Origin: a virus | Direction: 5' to 3' (one strand) | DNA: 43,733 nucleotides | IMG/VR virus record: IMGVR_UViG_3300037104_000207 | Coordinates: 1 to 43,733 of that record | In this document: positions 29,758-37,177 of the stretch, in pieces | How the letters are laid out: the number at the start of each line of letters is the position of its first letter | Numbering within the stretch: the stretch's first letter is position 1 | Notes under the pieces: model-generated | What the model saw: only the letters and a program-made list of their open reading frames with translations | What the model was told of the DNA's origin: nothing | Database searches by the model: none | Position numbers and translations under genes: made by a program

Positions 29758-30989
29758 CAGACTTTCTCCTGCCATTCGAGCCACTTCAGATCGTCGTTCG
29801 CGGTGCGCAGCTTCTCAAGGTACACCTGCCAGTGCGCCGTGATGCCGTGCTCCGGGTGCGTGAACCAGAGGGCCTGCGACGGCCGGCTGTACGGCGCCCG
29901 TAGCCCAAGCCGTGCGTATTCGTCGTAGCCCTTGAAGCTGTTGTTGACGATCAGGCCAGGCAGCGTGAGATACTGGTGCCAGTGGCCGATCACCATTGTA
30001 TCGAAGTCGCGGTCGATTTCCGCTTCCGATCGGTGGGTCTTGAGGTTGCCGCGCATGATCGGGCCGAGGGCGCCAATGATGCCGTCGCCGCCCTTGACGC
30101 CAAGGCTGTCGCCGTGGGTGAGCATGTAGCGATGGCCGAAGACCGTGAAGAAGGCGTCGGCTTCGGACGGGATCATGAACTGGACGTTTTTGGACTTGCG
30201 GAAGTAGCGTTCGAGGTTGCAGTAGATGTTCCACTCGTGCGACGTGAAGACGCGCTGCTTCATTTGCATCTTCTTCGTTGAGCGTCCATGATTTCCCACA
30301 ACACACGGTACGAACGCTTTACCGAACTTTCCTGCCATCGTATCGAGGCCCGCAGCAAGCATATCAGTAAGGTCATTGATCCCTTGCTGAGTAGTCCGAT
30401 CGTTCGTCTTTGCCAGTTCCTCATGGATGTCCCCGCCGATCATGTCGCCGCCCAGGCAGATCACGATGCCGGGGTACTGCGTCTTCGCCCGGCCCATGTG
30501 GTTATACGCCAGGTCGATCGTCGTGTTCACCAGTTTCTTCATGCGGACTTGGGCGATGTCCATGTCGTACTCGTTGACGCCACCGACTTCATCCTTGGAG
30601 ACTTTCTCCCCGTAGTGGAAGTCGCTCCAAATCGTCATGGGGGCGCCGCGTGATCCGGCCTTGCCTTCCTTGTGTATCCAAGTCGGCGGCTCCGGGGTAC
30701 GCTCGGCAAGCTGGTAGATCGTCTTGCGGATGTTCTCGGCAGTTTCTTCCTCGCGCATCAGGTTCTCGATGCGCTTGTCCTTCAACTTGATTTCCTGCTT
30801 GAGCCGGGCCATGTCATCAACAACTTTGCTCTCAGCGGTAAGGCCACGAGCCTTTGCGTGCTGCTTATATAGCTGTAGCTGCGAACGGTTTACACCAGAA
30901 GCGATGGACGCCTGCAAAACATTCCCTTCGGACTTCGCAATTATCTTTAAGTACCCGACTAGTTCAGCATCAGTAAGGATACTTTTCAT
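29757..30989 (-). CDS. Calcineurin-like metallophosphoesterase with N-terminal HTH-like region
   Basis: Two-metal phosphoesterase, 410 residues. The motifs appear in order: SDFHYGE (Asp123, His125), LGGDMIGGD (Asp182), GNHGR (Asn233, His234), MLTHGDS and GHWHQ. The first 60 residues (LVGYLKIIAKSEGNVLQASI, then SGVNRSQLQLYKQHAKARG) look like a helix-turn-helix, followed by a short coiled coil (61-90) before the catalytic domain. Such enzymes in phages may act on DNA ends or RNA 2',3'-cyclic phosphates; the substrate here is unknown. ATGA overlap with the resolvase gene. Confidence 0.85.
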   Translation of the reverse strand: MKSILTDAELVGYLKIIAKSEGNVLQASIASGVNRSQLQLYKQHAKARGLTAESKVVDDMARLKQEIKLKDKRIENLMREEETAENIRKTIYQLAERTPEPPTWIHKEGKAGSRGAPMTIWSDFHYGEKVSKDEVGGVNEYDMDIAQVRMKKLVNTTIDLAYNHMGRAKTQYPGIVICLGGDMIGGDIHEELAKTNDRTTQQGINDLTDMLAAGLDTMAGKFGKAFVPCVVGNHGRSTKKMQMKQRVFTSHEWNIYCNLERYFRKSKNVQFMIPSEADAFFTVFGHRYMLTHGDSLGVKGGDGIIGALGPIMRGNLKTHRSEAEIDRDFDTMVIGHWHQYLTLPGLIVNNSFKGYDEYARLGLRAPYSRPSQALWFTHPEHGITAHWQVYLEKLRTANDDLKWLEWQEKV

Positions 30990-31438
30990 TTCAAAACCCT
31001 TTCAAGATTGGCTTCGGCGTATTTCAGCAGGCACACCGCGTCCGCTTCGTGCTCATTCTTGCCGATGTAACCGAACCGTTGTGCGGCTGCAATCATGTCT
31101 TCCTTGCACGCTTTGCCGTGCCCCGTAGCAAACTTCTTGATCGTCGGCACCGCAGCGTCCACCACTGGCAATCCGGCGTTCGTAGCAGTCGCTTCAATAA
31201 TGGCCGCAATGCCCCATAAAGATCGCGTAGCATCGCGTCCTCGCGCAAACGGTGTTTCATAAATTACGGCCTCCACATTTACCAACTGGACATATAAGTT
31301 CTTGAGGTATTCCAGCAGCGCACATTGCCGGTGAGCACGCGGGGCGTCACCGAAGTTGATGCTCCCCGTCTGGATAACATCCATGCCGTTATAGGCCCAG
31401 GCGAAGTTGCGGCCGAGATCGAATGCAATGATTTTCAT
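30986..31438 (-). CDS. RuvC-like Holliday junction resolvase
   Basis: RNase H-fold nuclease that would cut branched DNA before packaging. In this 150-aa product the first strand has FDLGRNFAW (Asp7), the second acidic residue is Glu61 in VIYETPFARG, and the end has NEHEADAVCLLKYAE (Glu131, Asp133). VPTIKKFATGHGKACKEDM also matches RuvC-like phage enzymes. Start chosen at ATG 31438 because the family begins at this point and the codon overlaps the polymerase stop. Confidence 0.85.
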   Translation of the reverse strand: MKIIAFDLGRNFAWAYNGMDVIQTGSINFGDAPRAHRQCALLEYLKNLYVQLVNVEAVIYETPFARGRDATRSLWGIAAIIEATATNAGLPVVDAAVPTIKKFATGHGKACKEDMIAAAQRFGYIGKNEHEADAVCLLKYAEANLERVLK

Positions 31439-33501
31439 TTTTTGTACCTGTTGCCCGACCAGCACTCGACGGCGATTGGGATTTTGAGTTCGTCCACCCA
31501 CGGCTCTACGTCGAGTAGAATTTGCTTGAAAGCTTTCTCGTCGGCGTTTACAACTTCAGGTTCTACCACAACTTCGTCATATACTTCAAGCACAACCGGG
31601 AAGCCGTTCTTCTCGCACAACTGCTGTGCCCGCCGCTGAATGTCAACCTCGATCCCCATGACCACGTTCTCGGTCAGCAACCCACCGAACGCCTTGACTT
31701 CCTTCCACTGGCCCATCTTCATCACATGATAGCGGAAGCCCATGCGCAGATCGCTCTCGTCCCACGGCATCGGCTCAAGCTGTGCCTTCGGATACTGATA
31801 CCAAATCTTCCGGCCAGAGGGCAGGCGTGCGCTCATGGCGTCCCCCTCCATCGCGTACTCGATGCCGTGGCTCTCGGTTTGCTGCCCGGTGTGGACGCAC
31901 TTCACCGCCGCCTTGGAGAGCCCGTACCAGACCCCCGGCACCAGTGGCGCCCATTCCTTGCGGTAGGTTTGTACAATGCGTTCGCAGAATGCCAGTGTGT
32001 CGGTTTTGGCGTACTTGAAGCGGAACTTCTTGGCGCCCATCTGGAAGCCGAGGCCGAGTACGGAGTTCTTGCCGGCTTGCCGCTCCACCTTGTCGTCTGC
32101 CGTACAGACGCGCTTGAAAATCTCCGCAGCCATATCGAGGTAGATATCCTCGCCCTTCTTGTTCAAGCGATCGTCGGAGAACAGGTCGAGCTTATCTAGC
32201 TGCCGTGCGACCGCTAGAACAACCCGCGCTTGGATGCCAGCGTAGTCGCCAGAAAGAAAAACCCGCCCAGGATTAGGAACCAGTGCATGGCGCAGAGAAG
32301 ACACAACCGCTTCAACCGCGCCAGTGCCACAAACATCTTCGACATATTCGTAGTCCTCAGTCATTATCGCGTCCACCATCATCTGCGGCGGTGGCGCCTT
32401 GCCGCTGACCTTTACCGTCCCGCGTGGGAAGTTGTATGGTTGAAGAAGTCGTCCAGTATTTCGTCCAGGGGCCGATCCGTGATACTGTGACAATCCGCGT
32501 GCTCGCCCGTCCATTGACACGCAGGCTTCCATTCTTTTGAGCTTCTTGACAGAAGCACTGCCGACAAGCTGGCGAATGCGCAGAGCACGATGAGCAGGCG
32601 CAAACAAGTCCAGCTTCGGCTCCGCGTCGTCGGGAAGGTCATCGTCCTCCACCAACTCGATGTCCCCGATGTATTCCGCGACCGTCTCTTTCTGAAGATT
32701 GTCAATGTGGACCCCCTGTGTGTGCAGCCATTTCAGGAACGCTACCGATTGAGTGACTTCCAGACCCCCGGAGACTTTCTTCGGCTTCTTGCCCGCGCCC
32801 TTGTAAACAATCGGTCCACCAGTGAGAGCAGCGAACTCTTTAAGGAGGGGCTTGCTCGCGTCGTCCACGACCTTCTGTGCAGCGCGAACGAAGTCGAGAT
32901 CGAGCCGCAGGCCGCGTTCATTGATACGCTGATTAAGAAGCCATACGGATCGCTCTGTAGGTGGAAGCCAACCCAGGCGCTTGTGAACGGCAACTTCAGC
33001 CGCGATGTCCTGCTGGCAGTATAGCGCCGCACGGGCACGCTTTTCGGGTGATCTGTCATAGTTGCCATCCTTATCCGGTTTCGACATTCCGAGAGTAACC
33101 TTGCGCCCTTCCATGTCTTTCTTCTGCGCGAGGCCGAGAACATTCACCAGCGTCTCTAGCTCCTGCGGGAGCGCCTTGTGCGCTGCCACTGCCATCGTAT
33201 CATGCCAGCGGGAGTTCTTGATGTCGGGGAAGCCGAAGTCGAGCACCATTATGTTGCGCCAGATCGCTTTCTCGAATGAGACGTTGTGCGCGATGAAGAT
33301 CGTTTCCGGGTCATTTGCCAGAGCAAGTAATTGAGAACGATCCCGGCCGGGGCACCATGCGACAGCAGCGTCTTCACCTCCAACGCTGTAAGCGAGGCAG
33401 AGGATTTCCGTCGAGAGGTCTTCCGCATAGCGTGCTGCTCCGCATTGCTTGAGGTCACAGGAGGAAGCCGTCTCGAAGTCGATGACCACCCACTGCTTCA
33501 T
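31435..33501 (-). CDS. DNA polymerase, family A, with 3'-5' exonuclease
   Basis: The replicative polymerase of the phage, 688 residues. Exonuclease motifs: VIDFETAS (Asp8, Glu10), AHNVSFEKAIW (73-77) and YCQQD (Tyr161, Asp165). Polymerase motif A is SGDYAGIQARV (Asp419), motif B RQAGKNSVLGLGFQMG (Arg474, Lys478), motif C VYDE (Asp642, Glu643). Aligned to E. coli Pol I, residue 710 is Gln (424) instead of Glu, 762 is Leu (482), 766 is Phe (486) and 881 is Tyr (641). There is no 5' nuclease domain. The ATG overlaps the upstream stop, and the end overlaps the resolvase gene. Confidence 0.92.
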   Translation of the reverse strand: MKQWVVIDFETASSCDLKQCGAARYAEDLSTEILCLAYSVGGEDAAVAWCPGRDRSQLLALANDPETIFIAHNVSFEKAIWRNIMVLDFGFPDIKNSRWHDTMAVAAHKALPQELETLVNVLGLAQKKDMEGRKVTLGMSKPDKDGNYDRSPEKRARAALYCQQDIAAEVAVHKRLGWLPPTERSVWLLNQRINERGLRLDLDFVRAAQKVVDDASKPLLKEFAALTGGPIVYKGAGKKPKKVSGGLEVTQSVAFLKWLHTQGVHIDNLQKETVAEYIGDIELVEDDDLPDDAEPKLDLFAPAHRALRIRQLVGSASVKKLKRMEACVSMDGRARGLSQYHGSAPGRNTGRLLQPYNFPRGTVKVSGKAPPPQMMVDAIMTEDYEYVEDVCGTGAVEAVVSSLRHALVPNPGRVFLSGDYAGIQARVVLAVARQLDKLDLFSDDRLNKKGEDIYLDMAAEIFKRVCTADDKVERQAGKNSVLGLGFQMGAKKFRFKYAKTDTLAFCERIVQTYRKEWAPLVPGVWYGLSKAAVKCVHTGQQTESHGIEYAMEGDAMSARLPSGRKIWYQYPKAQLEPMPWDESDLRMGFRYHVMKMGQWKEVKAFGGLLTENVVMGIEVDIQRRAQQLCEKNGFPVVLEVYDEVVVEPEVVNADEKAFKQILLDVEPWVDELKIPIAVECWSGNRYKK

Positions 33502-33680
33502 TCGAGTACAAGAAATGTTGTTATGCGATGAAGAATATCCTTAACGTCCTCACTGGCATCAGCTTCTTCTATGCGTTCCCACATCGACAGCTTTTCTTTG
33601 CGGTAGTCCTCCGCTCGGCGTTTTTGATCCTCTGCATCAAATTCTGCTTGACGTTGAGCTTTTCGTTCAGGACTGCTCAT
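33498..33680 (-). CDS. Small charged helical protein (60 aa)
   Basis: Start at ATG 33680 with GGAGGATTACAC. Highly charged N-terminal helix (SSPERKAQRQAEFDAEDQKR), then WERIEEADASEDVKDILHRI. The stop overlaps the polymerase start. It could be a polymerase accessory by position; no family recognised. Confidence 0.65.
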   Translation of the reverse strand: MSSPERKAQRQAEFDAEDQKRRAEDYRKEKLSMWERIEEADASEDVKDILHRITTFLVLE

Positions 33681-33703
33681 GTGTAATCCTCCGATTTGAA
33701 AAC

Positions 33704-33737
33704 GGGGTCGGTACGCTGCTTTGGGACGCCCGACCCC
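33704..33737 (-). terminator. Hairpin upstream of the polymerase group
   Basis: Perfect 8-bp arms GGGGTCGG / CCGACCCC, 18-base loop, followed on the minus strand by GTTTTC. Second of two hairpins between the ssDNA-binding gene and the polymerase group. Confidence 0.5.
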
Positions 33738-33746
33738 GCCCTTCAA

Positions 33747-33777
33747 AACCCGTGTAAGAGGGAACCAATCACGGGTT
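33747..33777 (-). terminator. Hairpin after the ssDNA-binding protein gene
   Basis: AACCCGTG / CACGGGTT, 8-bp perfect arms with a 15-base loop, followed by TTG on the minus strand (GGGTTTTG overall). It starts at the stop codon of the ssDNA-binding gene. With the next hairpin it probably gives partial termination, so the upstream gene is expressed more than the polymerase. Confidence 0.55.
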
Positions 33778-34483
33778 AGAACGCTTCGCCTTCGCTGCTG
33801 GTATCTTCCTCGGCACCGGCAGTCGGATCAACATCGACCACCGATCCCGCAACACCCTTGAACGCTTCCGCCGCTGACCGCTGGCCAGTGGCAATGCGTT
33901 TTCCACGGTTGAGGGAGTGAACCATGTCGAGGTACATCTTCACGCCGGGCTTGCCGTCTTCACCGATCGCGTCGTAGGGACGGAAGGTGAAGGCGCCCAA
34001 CCCTTCGCTGCCGAAGTAGAAGGCATTCTTGTGCAGGCCCTTGTTGTCCTCGGTCACGTCGATATCCCCCTGGCCGGCAATGCGAACGCCGAGAGCCGGT
34101 GGGAAATCGGACGAAGCCTTGAACACGATCATGCCCTTCTGGAAATCCGCATCGCCCTTGTACTCTTTGCCACCGGCTTTGAGCTTGGCGACCCGCTTGG
34201 CAATCATCTTGTCGCCCTGACTGAAGGGGACTTTCAGTTTGCCGGCGCCGACCTCCGCAACGATGTCCAGCCCCGGCCACATGGCCTTGGCTGCGGCAAC
34301 GATCGCGGCTTTCATCGGAGCAACATCGGGATGATCTTGCGGGAGCACGAAGCTGCACGAATACGACTTCTTCGCATCGGGCTTCGGGTTCTGCCCGTAG
34401 GCAACAGGAACGATGACGTGGGGATGAGCCATAAGGCCCTGCTTGGTCATCGTGTAGCGGATATCGTGTGCGTTCTTTGCCAT
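33776..34483 (-). CDS. Single-stranded DNA-binding protein (DUF2815 type)
   Basis: 235-aa protein of the DUF2815 family, whose members are phage ssDNA-binding proteins. Recognisable parts: KSYSCSFVLPQDHPDVAPMK, an alternating beta region with KASSDFPPALGVR, and GAFTFRPYDAIGEDGKPGVK with MYLDMVHSLNRGKR. An acidic C-terminal tail ends EEDTSSEGEAF, a Phe-terminated tail as in bacterial SSB that typically recruits partners. Start ATG 34483 with CAGGAGATACC. The two hairpins after the stop suggest higher expression than the downstream genes, as expected for a stoichiometric DNA binder. Confidence 0.85.
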   Translation of the reverse strand: MAKNAHDIRYTMTKQGLMAHPHVIVPVAYGQNPKPDAKKSYSCSFVLPQDHPDVAPMKAAIVAAAKAMWPGLDIVAEVGAGKLKVPFSQGDKMIAKRVAKLKAGGKEYKGDADFQKGMIVFKASSDFPPALGVRIAGQGDIDVTEDNKGLHKNAFYFGSEGLGAFTFRPYDAIGEDGKPGVKMYLDMVHSLNRGKRIATGQRSAAEAFKGVAGSVVDVDPTAGAEEDTSSEGEAF

Positions 34484-34572
34484 TGGTATCTCCTGGCGTT
34501 AGTTGCTGTGACGTTTCGTAATGGTCCCAAGGAAGTAGTTGGTCTGCTTCCTCAGGGAGTACGCAATCCCTT

Positions 34573-34632
34573 CTAGGCCACCTCAGAAAGAGGCTGATGC
34601 CAGTACCAACGAGATATTCTCACGGGTATCAC
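34573..34632 (-). CDS. Possible tiny coupled ORF (19 aa)
   Basis: A GTG at 34632 overlaps the DUF2800 stop (GTGA), the coupling used by other genes here, and encodes a 19-residue peptide (RISRWYWHQPLSEVA) ending at TAG 34573. No ribosome binding site of its own. The rest of 34484-34628 shows no gene. Could be chance. Confidence 0.2.
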   Translation of the reverse strand: MIPVRISRWYWHQPLSEVA

Positions 34633-35786
34633 AAGTCATCGACCGCTGCAAGCGCCCCGGCAAAACCCTCCGTCGCGGACTTCGGCAGGGCAGTAGCTCG
34701 CCGGTCATCAATCGACGCCACGGTGTAACCCGACTGTGGCGTATAGGCGTATTCGTGAACCATCTTCTTCGCCTCCGGTGAAATCTTTTCCATCTCGGCC
34801 GGCGACTTGAACTCCGGTGGGTTCATCACCGCGTCCCCAAGCTTGTTGCGGAACACTTCCGGGGCTTCCGGCGTCCACACGCGATTGGCCTTCTTGTTGA
34901 CCAGCTTGACGATGCCGTTGCCCTGCATCTGCTTGTTCATCAGGCGCCGCATCACTTCGTCGTCGATCGCCTTCATGTGCATCTTGACCGGACCGCGCAG
35001 TTGCCAGTCGGCCAGGAGGGCAGCGTCGGGGTATTTCGCCACGGTCGCTTCGGCGGTCGCCACCTTCAAGAATGCCGCCTTGAGCGCCGGGCACGCCAGC
35101 GCGTCCTTGGCATCGCAGAAGCGGCAGTGCTCACCAGGCAGCAGCGTGGTGTCTTTCTCGGTGCGCTTCATCGCCGGGATCAGGGTCTTCTCGGCCCACT
35201 CCATGACGAACTCGGCATCGACCACCCACGGTTCCTCCGGTTCCTCACGGAAAATACGCGGCTGGACGATTTCCATGCTGACCTTGCGCACGTCAGGATG
35301 CTTCAGCAGCAGCAGGTAGGCGTAGTAGAGCATCTGGACGTTGTTGCGCGTCTCGACCATGACCCCCTGGCCGTATTTGAAATCGAGGATCGAGAGCAAG
35401 CCGGGGTGGATGGCACCGAAGTCGATCGTGCCGTAGGCCCACTTGTTCGCCGGGTCCTTCAGGTGTTCCTCGATGTAGGTAGCCTCGGCGCCGGCCGCGA
35501 GCGCGTTCGCCTTGTCGATGAAGATTTGAATGGCGTCGGCCATCTCGACCGACACCTCGGCGCCCTCGAACTTTTGCCCGATGATTTCCCACGCATCGGA
35601 GCCGCTTCCGGTAAGGCAATAGGCGATCGCTGCGTGGGCAGCCGTGCCCTCGACCCGGTATTCGGGATCGGCCGGCTCCGGTAGTCCGACGATGGACTTG
35701 CAGAGGCCGACAGAGCCGGGGCAATTCATCCAGCGTTCGGCGGCCGACGCCCCTAGCGGGCTATGCGTTGGAAGTGTTTCAGGCAT
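34629..35786 (-). CDS. DUF2800 protein, PD-(D/E)xK nuclease
   Basis: Phage replication/recombination nuclease related to Cas4/RecB-type folds, 385 residues. Motif EGTAAH (46-51) corresponds to the first acidic/His region. The active site is GTIDF (Asp122) followed by SILDFKYG (Asp135, Lys137) and then Gln151 in NNVQMLYYA. Cys-rich GEHCRFCDAKDALACP may bind an iron-sulfur cluster or zinc with Cys22. The ATG at 35786 follows AGAGGGAACC. Family members usually lie next to DUF2815 and family A polymerase genes, as here. Confidence 0.85.
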   Translation of the reverse strand: MPETLPTHSPLGASAAERWMNCPGSVGLCKSIVGLPEPADPEYRVEGTAAHAAIAYCLTGSGSDAWEIIGQKFEGAEVSVEMADAIQIFIDKANALAAGAEATYIEEHLKDPANKWAYGTIDFGAIHPGLLSILDFKYGQGVMVETRNNVQMLYYAYLLLLKHPDVRKVSMEIVQPRIFREEPEEPWVVDAEFVMEWAEKTLIPAMKRTEKDTTLLPGEHCRFCDAKDALACPALKAAFLKVATAEATVAKYPDAALLADWQLRGPVKMHMKAIDDEVMRRLMNKQMQGNGIVKLVNKKANRVWTPEAPEVFRNKLGDAVMNPPEFKSPAEMEKISPEAKKMVHEYAYTPQSGYTVASIDDRRATALPKSATEGFAGALAAVDDL

Positions 35787-35805
35787 GGTTCCCTCTTTTC
35801 TATCG

Positions 35806-35898
35806 TCAGTCGCTTGAACCTTGCCGCCGCCACAGCCAAACGAGAAAGAAAGCTATGGCGGCGCCTGTCAGCAGACCCCAAAAGAAATCGAGGGTCAT
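35806..35898 (-). CDS. Tiny single-pass membrane protein (30 aa)
   Basis: The ATG at 35898 overlaps the upstream stop (ATGA). The product MTLDFFWGLLTGAAIAFFL continues into VWLWRRQGSSD: one hydrophobic helix with positive charges after it, so a type of small membrane peptide. Function unknown. It fills the gap before the DUF2800 gene. Confidence 0.5.
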   Translation of the reverse strand: MTLDFFWGLLTGAAIAFFLVWLWRRQGSSD

Positions 35899-36536
35899 TT
35901 CATTTCCTTCAGTTTCGCCAAGAACTGCTTGCGCATGTTCTGCGGTATCTGGCCACTCTTGAACACTCCATCAGCCGGGAAGTCATGCGGCTTGAAGGTC
36001 TGGATCAGCGCCTTGATGAGCTTCGGCGTGGTGTTGCCGTTCGACGGATTGAGCCGGCCGACCGTCGCGTTCATGGCCGAAGACAATTCGGTGTCGGGAA
36101 TTTCCGGCTCCGGGGTCGCGTCTTCGTTGAAGGTAGCGCCCAGGTCTTCGCCTTCCGGCTCGACTTTCGCAGCTTCGACCGTGGCCTTGCCGCCGCCAGC
36201 CGCCGCGATCTTCTCGGCTTCCAGATCGGCCTTGGTCCTGCCCTTCGCCTTGGCCGGCTTCTCGGCTTTCGCTTCGGTCGGCTCCGCAAGGGCCTGCTCG
36301 ATGATCTTCTCGGCCACCTTCACGACATCCGGGGGCGCGTTGCCAAGGGCCTCAGTCTTGATGTTGCAAAGCTGCAGGGCCTTGGTCTTCACGATCTTGG
36401 CCACATCGTCCAGCTTGGTGCCGAGTTCTTCGCCCTCGGCCATCATGAACGAAATCTCGACCTCGGCGCCCTTGCTGCCGTACTGTTCCGGCTGATAGCT
36501 GCGCTTGAAGGAAACTTTACCACCAGTGATTTGCAT
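35895..36536 (-). CDS. Hypothetical phage protein with Lys/Glu/Ala-rich middle (213 aa)
   Basis: ATG 36536 with CAGGAGCGGAAA. The N-terminal 75 residues look like a folded beta domain (GKVSFKRSYQPEQYGSKG, then AEVEISFMMAEGEELGTKLD). The middle (about 80-150) is low-complexity Lys/Ala/Glu and probably disordered, and the C-terminal 55 residues form a second compact region (LIKALIQTFKPHDFPADG). Similar N-terminal domains occur in phage replication modules, but I cannot name a family. Conserved position next to the nuclease suggests a replication accessory. Confidence 0.7.
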   Translation of the reverse strand: MQITGGKVSFKRSYQPEQYGSKGAEVEISFMMAEGEELGTKLDDVAKIVKTKALQLCNIKTEALGNAPPDVVKVAEKIIEQALAEPTEAKAEKPAKAKGRTKADLEAEKIAAAGGGKATVEAAKVEPEGEDLGATFNEDATPEPEIPDTELSSAMNATVGRLNPSNGNTTPKLIKALIQTFKPHDFPADGVFKSGQIPQNMRKQFLAKLKEMK

Positions 36537-36691
36537 TTTCCGCTCCTGTTGAATTGCGTTGCCCGTAGGACGTTACCCCAATCGAGTTCATGACCTCAGA
36601 TCATTCTTCACCGGGTTCCGGGGCCTCAAGCACTGTACAGGCGCCATCGACCCCGCCCGTTGTCCGCACTCGCGGCCAGGCAACAAGCCGG

Positions 36692-36913
36692 CTATGGGGT
36701 GGCTTCCGCCACCTTCGGCACGGCTGACCAAATGACACTTTTGCCGACGCGCTTGTACGCGATCAGCTTTTTCTTGCGAAGCTTTTGGAGGGTCCGATCG
36801 ATCTGCATTTTCTGCGTGTCGTCGGCCTGGTAAACGATGCACAGGCTGGTGTAGGTGTGCTGGTTCCCGTTGAGGATTACCGCCTCAAGAACCTTCTGAT
36901 CGAGTTTGAGCAT
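36692..36913 (-). CDS. Winged-helix-like small protein (73 aa)
   Basis: Start at ATG 36913 behind CAGGAGGGACGA. The pattern LDQKVLEAVILNGNQHTYTS followed by QIDRTLQKLRKKKLIAYKRV and SVIWSAVPK is the helix-helix-wing arrangement of small DNA-binding proteins. It could be a transcription regulator of the replication operon and so a candidate for the palindrome-binding factor, but that link is guesswork. The 155 bp downstream (36537-36691) shows no confident gene. Confidence 0.65.
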   Translation of the reverse strand: MLKLDQKVLEAVILNGNQHTYTSLCIVYQADDTQKMQIDRTLQKLRKKKLIAYKRVGKSVIWSAVPKVAEATP

Positions 36914-36964
36914 TCGTCCCTCCTGTTGAATACCGCGCCGTTGTTTCATAGGACCGCGCCGCTG

Positions 36965-37177
36965 TCAAGCGGCTTCTAAGCCTTCCTCGCGCATTATTCT
37001 GGCGGCGATGGTGTAAGCGGCCACAACCTCCTGCAAACTGGCCTGGTCCCCCGCCATAGCGAGGATATGGAGCCTTCCAGCAAGAAAGTCGGCCGCATTG
37101 TAGAGCCGCCAGCGCCGGTCCACGTTCTTGACCCGCGCCGCTGCCGCCCGAATTTCCGCGACCATCGTGCTAGGCAT
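36965..37177 (-). CDS. Hypothetical helical protein (70 aa)
   Basis: The ATG at 37177 overlaps the SNF2 helicase stop. All-alpha, Ala/Arg-rich (VAEIRAAAARVKNVDRRWRL, then LQEVVAAYTIAARIMREEG). No family recognised. Downstream a GCCGCT/AGCGGC hairpin without a T-run covers the stop. Confidence 0.65.
   Translation of the reverse strand: MPSTMVAEIRAAAARVKNVDRRWRLYNAADFLAGRLHILAMAGDQASLQEVVAAYTIAARIMREEGLEAA

Noticed and set aside
36588-36842. 84-codon minus-strand frame
   Set aside because: Out-of-frame reading over the winged-helix-like gene; Arg/Gly/Pro-rich composition typical of a shadow frame, with no ribosome binding site.
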